Shown: positions 1-9,900 of the stretch, piece by piece
Position numbering within the stretch: the stretch's first letter is position 1
Layout: each line of letters begins with the position of its first letter
Assembly: GCA_005773165.1 (NCBI GenBank)
Contig: SXHP01000008.1
Span: 1 to 38,761, forward strand
Source of the DNA: Sphingomonadales bacterium
GTDB taxonomy: Bacteria; Pseudomonadota; Alphaproteobacteria; Sphingomonadales; Sphingomonadaceae
DNA: 38,761 bases
Reading direction: 5' to 3'
The notes under the pieces: model-generated
The model's database searches: none
The model's input: only the letters and a program-made list of their open reading frames with translations
Told to the model about the DNA's origin: nothing
Program-made: the position numbers and the translations under genes

Positions 1-2
1 GA

Positions 3-476
3 GCACCAAATATAAGGTCGCGCCCGGTCGAGCCGCGCGAACTGCTTGCGCGCATCCGCGCGGTGCTGCGGCGATCCCAGGCGCCCCCCCCTCCGGTCGA
101 GCCTTCGGAGACCCCGACGGAGGATACGGCAGGACCGCAAGACCGCGCCTATCACCGCGAGTTCTGGGTGCCGACGAGCCGCGGCCAGGTCCGGGTGCCG
201 GTGGAGACGATCGACTGGATTGAGGCCGCCAAGGATTATGCGCTGCTCCATACGGCCGAGCGCAGCCACATGATCCGCATCACCATGCAGGCGCTGGAGG
301 ACGCGCTCGACCCCGCGGACATGATCCGGGTCCATCGCTCCTCCTTCGTCCGGCCGGACGCGGTTCTGCAGGTGAGCGCACTGGGGCGTCACATGGCGCT
401 GATCCTCCGGTCGGGAAAAGCGGTGCGCGTAGGGCCGCGCCACTGGGACGAAGTGCGCACCCGCCTGAGCGCGTGA
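3..476 (+). CDS. LytTR-family response regulator, 5'-truncated: end of receiver domain plus LytTR DNA-binding domain
   Basis: Frame 3 is open from nt 3. It reads RPVEPRELLARIRAVLRR (typical receiver C-terminus), then YHREFWVPTSRGQVRVPVETIDWIEAAKDYALLHTAERSHMIRITMQALEDAL..MIRVHRSSFVRPDAV, a LytTR pattern (I.WIEA..DY....T......R.tm..le..L....f.RVHRS..V). TGA at 474-476. The track start at 63 is a GTG inside the receiver end, so not the true start. Confidence 0.85.
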   Translation, partial: APNIRSRPVEPRELLARIRAVLRRSQAPPPPVEPSETPTEDTAGPQDRAYHREFWVPTSRGQVRVPVETIDWIEAAKDYALLHTAERSHMIRITMQALEDALDPADMIRVHRSSFVRPDAVLQVSALGRHMALILRSGKAVRVGPRHWDEVRTRLSA

Positions 477-622
477 CGGCCGCTTGCCGGATCGCGGACC
501 CGCAGCTTCGTCGCAGCTTCGTCGCCCGGTCGACAAGCGGGTGACCGGCGAGCGTCCTCCCGGCAGGGCGGCGGGGCAACGGAGGGGCTTGACGCGCTTC
601 CGATAGACTCAGGAGCACAATC

Positions 623-805
623 ATGGTCCGCCGCTTCGGCTTCTTCCCGATCATGTTCGCGACCTTCGCCATCACGGTGGCCTTCACGCTGTCGTTTCAC
701 GATCGCGGGCGCAAACCGAGCCCGTACAAGACGGTCTCGCAGGTCAGCATGCTGCCCTCATCGGCGTACCCAGCCGCCGTCGGCTCTGCAGGCACGCGAG
801 CGTAA
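623..805 (+). CDS. Small single-pass membrane protein (60 aa), hypothetical
   Basis: SD-like AGGAG 7 nt before the ATG (caggagcacaatcATG); hydrophobic segment FFPIMFATFAITVAFTLSF near the N-terminus. Confidence 0.5.
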   Translation: MVRRFGFFPIMFATFAITVAFTLSFHDRGRKPSPYKTVSQVSMLPSSAYPAAVGSAGTRA

Positions 806-869
806 CCCACGCCGATCCCGGAGCGCCGCGCAGAGCCGCTCGGCGGCTCGGATCGCCGAAAATCGCACT

Positions 870-897
870 CCCTCCTGCGGTCACGCGAGCGGGAGGG
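870..897. terminator. Candidate hairpin between convergent genes
   Basis: CCCTCCTGC-ggtcacgcga-GCGGGAGGG: 9-bp stem with one G-U pair and a 10-nt loop, in the gap between the + ORF ending at 805 and the - megagene ending at 939. Only a short T-run (gattttc) follows on the minus strand. Confidence 0.35.
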
Positions 898-938
898 AAG
901 TTACGGGCCCGGCTGCTGTGATCACCCGGTGATGACGA

Positions 939-3900
939 TCATTCCTCGCTTTCCACGGGTTCACGACGGCGGCGGCGCTTGCTGTCCGCGCGCTTCAGCG
1001 GACCCGCGAGGACGATGGGCACGAACCAGTCGGATCCCTCGTTCTCGGGCTCGCCGTTACGAAGCAGCAGGTTGGCCAGCCAATCCTTGCCCGATGGAGC
1101 GCCTTCACCAGGCTCCTCGGGGGTGGTCGCGCGTGGGCCGCCCTTGCGCTCCTTCAGCACGGCCGGCTTGTCGTCCATCTGCACCGGCTTCGCCCGGGCG
1201 GGCGCTTCCGCTGAAGGCTTGCCGCGCGCTACGGCGCTCGCACCTTTAGCTGCTCCCGCAGGTTCCGCAGGAGCCTTGCGCGGCATGTGCGCGGTGGCGA
1301 CGATCTGCCCGGCGGCCTCCGCCACGATCCGTGACGTCAGATACTCGATCTCCTGCGGCGACCAGCTCTCCGGGCCGATCTCCTCCTCCGTGTCCACCAC
1401 CTCGATCGCCGGCCAGTTCGGGGCGAAGCCGAGCAGGAACGGATCGATCGAGCCCGAACGATCGCCGATCACCCGCTGCAGCGCAGTGTCGGTCGTGGTC
1501 GCGAGCGGCGCCGCGCCGTTGATCGTGTCGACCGTGACGGTCAGTCGCTCGCTGTCGCCCAGTCGCGCCCCGACGGGAACCGCCGCATCGAGCACGATCA
1601 GCCGCTGCGCTCCGGCCGCGATCGCCGTATCGCTAATCACCACCACCCGCATCCGCGCCTGGCCGTCCGCGGGCGCGAGAGGCTCCAGCCTGATCCGCGC
1701 GCCGGCGGGCAGGTCGTCGCCCGCACGCACGCCGTCGATGCGCAGCAGCGCCGGGTCGTAAGCGATGACGAAGGCGACCGTGCGCACGCCGCCGTCGCTT
1801 TCGAAACTGACCGGCAGGCCTGTCCGTTCGCGCGCGGGCACGTTGACCGAGCGCCCGGGGGCGCTGATGAAGTCGGGCATCGCCGCCGTTCCGCGTCGGG
1901 GATCGGCGTTGAGGACGGTTGCGCGGTACGCGCCGCCGGGGACGCCGTTCGCGTCGCCGTCGAGCGCCACCCCGCCAGCCGACACCAGCCCGCCCGCTCC
2001 GCTGGCGAGCGTAACGACATAGGAATCGTAGCTCAGCGCCAGCCCGTCGGCACGCGAGAACACCAGGCCGCGGCCATCGGCGTCGACCTGCACACGGCCG
2101 GCGACCGCGCCCGCCAGCGCACCCGTCAGCTGCACCGCCTGCGCGCCGGGCCCGCGCGGGTCGAGCGCTGTGGAGAAGCGGACATGCAGCGCCCCCGCCT
2201 CGATCGTCAGCCCGGTGACGAGCAGCGGCGGCTGGCTGACGCGGACCGGCACCGGCGGCGCGGCGAAGCTGCCGTCGTCGTTGACCGCGGTGGCGGTGAC
2301 CGCAAACGCGCCGTCCCGGGCATAGACGTGCGTCGCGCTCGCCGCCGACGCCGCCACCGTCTCCGGCGCGCCGCCGTCACCCCAGTCGATCACCCAGCGA
2401 AGCAGCGGATCGCCGCTGATGTCGCTCGCAGCCAGGTTCAGCCGGTACGCGCTGCCGACCTGCGCCGCAGCCGCGCCCGCAACCGTCAGCCGCGGCGAGA
2501 CATCGCTCACCGCGACGGTAAAGCTCCGTTCGCCGGACGCGCCCGCAGGATCGGTGACCCGCACCGTGACCCCTTGGGACGCGGGGCCGTCGCCCGCGGT
2601 CCAGCTGAACCGCCCATCGGCCCACACGACGGCGCCCGCCGGTCCGGACACGAGCGCGAAGACCAGCCGGTCCGCCGCATGGTCCGCATCGGTGGCCGAG
2701 AGCTGGAAGGCGATCTCCCGTCCCTCCTCCACCGTTTGCGGCGCTACGGCCGCGAGCACGGGCGCGGCGTTGACGGCGAGCGGCGCGACCATGATCGCGA
2801 ACACCTGATCGGCGCTCGCCCCCGACGGATCGGTGACTCGGACGCGGAAGAGCTCCGTCGCCCCCGCGCCCGCCGCCGTCCAGCTGAACAAGCCGCCCGT
2901 GGTGACGCTTGCTCCGGCAGGACCGTCGACCAGCGAATAGGTGAGGCTGCTTGCGGGATCGTCGGGGTCGGAGCCGACCAGTTGCAGGCTGACGGCCGCG
3001 CCCTCCACGACCGAGCGGTTCTCGATCGGCGCGAGCGTAGGCGCGGCGTTCACCACGGGCGGGATGACGGCAACCGCGAACGCCTGTTCGGCGATTGCGC
3101 CGGACGGATCGGTGACGCGCACCCGGAACGCCTGCACGCCGCCCGTGCCGGTCGCCGTCCAGCTCAGCATGCCGCGCGACGAAACGCTTGCGCCCGGGGG
3201 TCCCTGAACCAGCGAATAGACGAGGCTGCTCTCGGGATCGTCCGCATCGCTGGCGGCGAGCTGCAGCGTCAGCGCGGCGCCCTCCTCCTCTGTGCGGTTC
3301 GCAACGGCAGCGAGCACGGGGGGGATATTCGCGACGCTTGGGGTCACGGCGATCACGAAGACGCCTTCTGTCGACAAGCCGTCCTCGTCGGTGACCCGCA
3401 CGCGGACCGCTTGGCTCGCGTCCGTTCCGACAGCGGTCCAGCGGAAGAGGCCGTCGGCCGAGACGGCGGCCTCCGGGGGTCCCGACACCAGCGCATAGAC
3501 CAGCGCCGCGGCGGAGGTGCCGTCGTCGGTGGCGGACAGGCGGATCTCGACCACGTCGCCTTCGCGCACCTGGCGACCGGCCACCGGCGCGAGCACGGGC
3601 GCGCCGTTGACGGGGGGCGCCGCCGTGACCGCGATGGCGAAGCTCTGCTCGGCGATCGCGCCCGCAGGATCGGTGACGCGCACGCGGAACGCCTGCGCCT
3701 CCCCGGCCGAAGCGGCGGTCCAGGTGAAACGGCCGTCTGCGGTCACGATGGCTCCGGCGGGACCCTGCACCAGCGAATAGGCGAGGCTGCTCGCCGGATC
3801 GTCGGCGTCGGTCGCGACCAGCTGCAGGCTGACGAGCGTTCCGACCACGACCGTCCGGCTCTCCACCGGCGTCAGAACCGGCGGGGCGTTCACCGTCGCC

Positions 3901-6900
3901 GCCGTGACCGCGACGACAAAGGTCTGCTCGCCGGTCGCGCCAGCGGGGTCGGTCACCCGCACGCGGAACGCCTGCACCGTACCGGGCCCCGTCGCCGTCC
4001 AGCTGAACGCGCCGCTTGCGGTCACCGCCGCGCCTGCGGGTCCCTGCACCAGCGAATAGGTGAGGCTGCCGGCGGAATGGTCCGGGTCGGCGGCGATCAG
4101 CTGCAGGGCGACCAGCGTTCCCTCGGTCACGGACCGGCTCTCGACCGCCGCGAGCACCGGCGAAGCGTTGACCGGCGCGGGCGTCACCCCAATCGCGAAC
4201 GTCTGCTCGCTGAACGCGCCCGCGGGATCGGTCACCCGAACCCTGAAGGTCTGGACCACGCCCGCACCCGACGCGGTCCAGGCGAGCGCGCCGCCGGGCG
4301 TCATCGTCGCGCCCGCAGGCCCCTCGACGAGCGAATAGACAAGAAGGTCAGCCGCATCGTCCGCGTCGGTCGCGACCAGCTGAAGGGTCACCGCGGCGCC
4401 CTCGACAACCGTTCGGTTTTCCGGCGCCGCGAGCACCGGTGCGGCGTTGCCGGGGCGGACGGTGATCGACACCAGCCCCATGGCCGTGCCGCCCTGCCCG
4501 TCCGCGACACGATAGGTGAAGCTGTCCTCACCCGAATAGCCCGCGGTCGGCGTGTACAGCCAGCCGGTCGTCCCGGGCGCGGGCGCGGTCAGCACGCCGT
4601 GCGCCGGTCCATCGACGATCTCGATCGTCAGCGGGTCGCCGTCCGGATCGCTGTCGTTGGCGAGCGGGTCGATGAGCACCGCCTGACCGACACGCGTCTC
4701 GGCGGTGTCCGCCGCGGTGATCGGCGCTCGGTTGCCTTCGCGCGCCAGCACCACGTCGTCGATCACGATCCCTGCGTCGAGCGCGCCCATGCCGATCAGG
4801 TCGAACGACAGCAGCGCGCCGTTGGCGAACGACAGCCCGCCCAGATCGACGACGACGCGCAGCCCCGCCGGGCTGTTCACCGTGCCGGTCACGCTGACGC
4901 CGTCCGCGGTGCGCAGGCTGCCGTCCGCCTGGAGGTTCAGCAGCGCATCCGTGCCGGCGAAACCGGCGATGGGCGCGATCAGCGACGCGGTGCCGGCGGC
5001 GTCGAGCAACGCGACCTCGAAAGCGTCGGGGGCCGTGCCCACCGTCTGGCCGAGCGTGGCCGAGCGGATCGTGAACGCAAGGCGCGTCGCTCCCGCCGGG
5101 ACCGACAGCGCCTGACGAAGGCTGGACAGGTACCGCGGATCCTCGCCCAGCGTCGCGACGCCGTTCGCGATGGCGGCGCCGCCGCTCGCGGCCCAGCCGC
5201 CCGCGCCGGAGAAGTCGCCGTTCTCGACCCCCGCCGACACCGCCGCCTGGATCATCGTCAGAACCGCCGAGCGCGCGCCCGCGACAAGAGCTGTGCCGCC
5301 GCCGAGCACGGTCGCGACGCTCGCGCTGCCCGTCCCGCGGGTTGTCGGGTGCGAAGCCCGCGCCGTGCCGTCGGCGATGAGCAGGCGGCGCACGCCGGGC
5401 GCGAGCGTTTCGTAGGTGACCGGAGAGTTGGGTACGTTCGCGCCCTTGGTCGCGAGCACGCGCCCCATGGCGTGCATCACCGCCGTCAGCAGGTCGATCC
5501 GCTTCTCGGACTCGGTCGTGCGTCCCAGGATCTCCTTGGCCGACGCCGCGCCGAAATACTCGCCGTCCTGCGTGATGCTGCCGTCGACGAACCAGCCGTG
5601 GCCGCCCGCGGTCGTGTCGATAAACAGCTTGCCGTTCTCGAACCCGATCAGCTGGTCACCGCCAAGCTCCTTTATCTCTATCTCGAAGTCCCGAAGCAGA
5701 GCGGAAGCATTGGCGACCGCCTTGGACTCGATCCAGCGATAGCGCGCTTCCTGCATCGCGGCGTCGAGCTGCGCCTGCGTCAGGAACGACGGCGGCGCCA
5801 GCGGCGGCGCGGCGACGTCCGGCGCGACGCGGAGCGGGTTGCCGTTCATGTTCGCCGAGAAGTGGATCGCGTCGAGGAAGTAGAGCAGCGACAGCCCGGT
5901 GCTGAGGTCGTCCGGCTGCTGCGCCGGCTTGTCCCAGACGCGGACATAGGTCTCGGTGCGGCGGTCGCGCTGGTAATAGTCGCTGCTCCTACCGATCAGC
6001 TTCTGCGTCGCCTCCGCTTCGCCCTTCGCGCCGCCGAAGAAGGCGCGCACGCTCGTGTCGCCGTTCGCCTTCAGATAGGCGTTGAGGTACGCGACGACGT
6101 TGGTCGCGCGGTCGTGCGACAGGTCCATGTTGTAGGCGACGTCTGCGCGGATGTCGGCATAGCCGTCGATTTCGATAACCTGATCGGGGTTCGCGAGCAG
6201 CCACGCCGCGATCTTGTCCAGCTTGTCCTTGTTCGGCTTGGTCAGCGTGGACACGTCGCGCTGGTTGGTCACCCATTCGACCACGCCGTCGAACTCGGTG
6301 GCGAGCACGCGCTTGACCGCCACGCCGGTCGGCGTGTCGTTGCTGACCTGCCGGAAAGTGACGGTCGCCATGATGCCGCGATACGCCTCCGGCACCTCCA
6401 CGCTGTAGAGCTGCTTGTCGAAGAAGCCGGGCTTGAAGTTCACCTTGGTGAGGAACGGCGGCAGGTGCGCGTCGGTCGGCGTGATCGTGATCTCGACCCC
6501 GGTCTTGGGAGACTCGCTCCAGGGAATCAGGACCTCGAAGTTCAGGTAGCGCGAGTCCGCCGGGATGAACTGGCGATTGTGGGTGATCGATTGCGCGTCG
6601 AGCACGCGGTCAAGCAGCTTCTCGACCGCCGCGCGATACTTGGTCCACGCCTCGCCGAGCGCGTCGCCGACGACCTCCCCCTGCAGATCGAGCGTGATCT
6701 TCTGGAACGCCTTCAACGCGGCTTCGCCGCCCATCAGCATCGCGAAGTCGGACGTGTCGCCGAACACGGCCTCCATCAGCTTCTTGATGCCTTCGCCGAT
6801 GATCTTCTTGAAGCCGTCCAGCTTGGCCCCGTCGATCGGCTTTTCGCCCGTCGCATAGGTCAGCACGTTCCAGCCGTCGTCGAAAAAAAACTTCATCATG

Positions 6901-9900
6901 TCGTCGAGCCGGTGAACGAACCACAGCCGCGATTCGTGCTTCAGCTTGTTGTCGCTGAACTCGCCCCAATTCTTCTGATACCATTCCTTGTAGGCGGGCG
7001 GGTCGTTGTCGAGCGGCGTCGGCGGCACGCCCGAGATCGAGTTGTTGATCGTCTTCAGGATCGACTCGGCGATCTTCTCGCCGAACGTGTCCCAAAGCTT
7101 GTTGATGATGTCGCGGATACCCTGCGTCAGGCTCGTCTGCGTGACCAGCAGGCCGGTGATGTCTAGGTCGGGCAGGCTGATGCCGAGGTCGGCCAGGCTG
7201 ACGCCGGGGATGATCTGCTCGCCCGGCTTGATCTTGAAGCCCGAGCCGCCGTGGAACGACCAGCCCGGCATTTCGTAGGACAGCGGGAAGCGGCCGCGGT
7301 CGGCGCCGACGAGCAGATTGTAGATCGACTGGCGCGTGCCGTATTCGAAATCCCCGTTGAAGACGGTCGGCACCGCGTCCTTGCCCTTGGTCACCTCCGT
7401 GTTGTCGAACGACACGGGCACGCGCCCGCCGACCTTGAAGCGGTAGTCCGCGCCGCCGCCGGTCGCGCTGTAATACCAGCCCATGCCGACGCCTTCGGTC
7501 ATGGACACGTTGAGCACTTCACCTGAGCTTGCGCGCCTGCGCTCGCTGACGTTGCCGCTGGTGACCAGGAAGGGCGACACCGCGTACCAGGACTTGTTGT
7601 TGAAATCCTGCGTCGGGATGCCGACCGCGTTGGTCGAGATGCCCTCGTCCACGATGCGGCGGTACACCGGGTTGCCGTCAAAGGTTCCGATCCCCGTGTC
7701 GACGGTTCCGGCATACCATTGCCAGACGCGGCTGTGCGGCCCGCCGAGGCCGGGCAGCGTGGTGAACAGCCCGGCGAGTTCCCCGATCAGCCCGGCGAGA
7801 TTGTCGTCGCCTTCAAAACCGCCGCGTCCCTTCAGGTCGAGGCTGATGTCTGCGGCGTTGGTCTGCTTGGGCTTGCCCTCCACCACCTCGACCTCGTTCT
7901 TGAGGTCGCGGCCGTTCGGCGTGCCGGTGAAATAGCCGCTGCTCTTGTCCGCCTTCGCCAGCACCTGGTAATAATTGTCGGCGAAGTCGACGTTGTCCCA
8001 GACCTGAACGTCCGGGTCCTTGAAGTCGGAGAACGGCGCAGGATCAAGCTCGATGCCGAGATAGTCGGCGGCCTTGAGCAGCTTGGGCAACGCCGCGCCC
8101 ACGAAGCGCAACGCGGCGGCGAGCGGCGGGACAATTGAAGTCACCACGGCCGCCGCCTTGACCAGCACCTGGACGAGCTTGGCGATGTCGATGTCGAGCG
8201 ACTTCTGCTCGAAATCGTGCGGGTCCAGCGTCGTCATCTGGATGCCGCCGTCTCCGCCCGCGTTCGGCGCATAGGTGCCCAGGCGCTGGATGATCTCCGA
8301 ATTGACCACCGTGCCGCGGCTGTGGCCGATGAAGTGCATCGCCGAACCCAGCAGCCGGTCGCCGCCGACCTGCTGGTTCAGCCGCATGATCGACGCGAAG
8401 ATCGCGTCGGCGGCGGCTTCCGAAAAGCCGGAGTCGGAGATGTCCGATTCCTTGTACCAGTCGGACACCAGAACGATCGCCTTGCCCGCTTGAACCGCGG
8501 CGGCGTTGCGCTTGCCGGTCAGCGGATCGAACCAATCGCCGGTCGACTTGTCGTACCAAAGCGCGACGCCCCCGCCGCTCGCCTCGGCGATCATGTTCGC
8601 CATTTCAGCGAACCATTTGATCGAACCGTCGGCGTTCCGCTGCGAGAAGATGCCGTCGCCGGGCGTCAGATCGAGCTGAAAGCCATGGGTGATCACGGTG
8701 ACGCCGTTGAACCCGCCGGTGGTCTGGACCGCGCCGGCCTGAAAGGTCGCCGCCTCGCGCACCCCCGCGCCGATCAGCTCCACGCCCCAATAATAGCTCT
8801 GCCCTGCGGTCAGGACCTCGGCGAACGCCTTGTCGAAGGTGACGGTGACCGTATCGGTGTTCGGGTCCTCCGTCCCGATCACCCCGCCCAGCGCGTTGAC
8901 GCGCCAGGTGCCGGGCTTAAATGCGAAGTTCTTGTGGAAGATCGCGCCCGGGTTGTTGTCGGGGATGCCGGGGAACTGCTTGTCCGCGTCCAGCGCCTCG
9001 TCATGGTCGCCGCGCGGCGTCGGCGCGTCGCTGGGCCACAGTCCTTGGCCCGGCGGCAGCGCGCTGACGTACAGCCGCTGGCCCAGGTTCGGCCCCTTGT
9101 AGATCTGGGTGTTGACCCGCCAGGTGAAGGTCAGTTCCTGCCGGTCGTCGCCGTGGATGTCACGCTTGCCGGTCGGCCCCAGCAGCTCGATGGCGTCGAC
9201 CGCCTGGAGCGCCAGGCCGTGCCCGTCCGTGCTGACATATACCGGATCGAGATTGATCCCGGCGACGCCGCGGTCCCTGCCGTCGACCGAATATTCATCC
9301 CAATTCTTGTTTTGCAGCTGAGCCGCGGCGACCAGCTTCTCGATATCGAACACGGCGACCGTGCCCGCGGCCGAGTAATTGGCGTACAGTCGGGTGCCGG
9401 TGCTGTCGATCTTCAGATCATACAGGAAGGATTCGGGGATCGGCGTGGTGGACGCCATCAGTTGCGGCCCGCCGTTCAGGCCGAACGGGTCCTTGACCAC
9501 CATGATCTTCGACCCGGTGTTGTGCAGGTCGATGATCTGCGCCGCCGCCTGCGCATCGTTGATCCACAGGTACGGCGACAATCCCCAATCCGCGACGAAC
9601 GCCCAGTTGAGGTCCGCCGTCACCGCCACCGAGGTCGCATTGCGAACGTCGAGATCGTTCACCTGGCTGGTCGCGCGGGTGGTCAGCGCGCCGTAGTAGA
9701 AGCCGTCGCCGTTCGCGAGCGGTATCTCCTTCAGCCCGATCCTGCCCTTGTTGATCTCCAGCTTGGTCGTGCCGACCGTAGCCGCGAACTGGCCCGACTT
9801 GTTGTTGGTGACCGTGATCGTGTGCAGGCCCGCGCGATCGTCGCCGCGCGACGTGAACACCATCCGCGTCGGATCGGCGGTCGCCTGAACCTCATAGGGT

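Noticed and set aside
46-273. + ORF 46-273 (75 aa)
   Set aside because: Out-of-frame overlap with the LytTR CDS; low-complexity Arg-rich translation.
589-609. sigma70 promoter TTGACG...TAGACT before ORF 623
   Set aside because: The two elements are only 9 bp apart and no good -10 lies 16-18 bp from TTGACG.
280-700. Minus-strand ORFs 280-687 and 389-700
   Set aside because: Overlap the well-supported LytTR CDS antisense; no domain or SD signal. Treated as GC-bias artefacts.
929-1761. + ORFs at 929-1249 and 979-1761
   Set aside because: Antisense to the coherent C-terminal tail and cohesin-like domain of the megagene.
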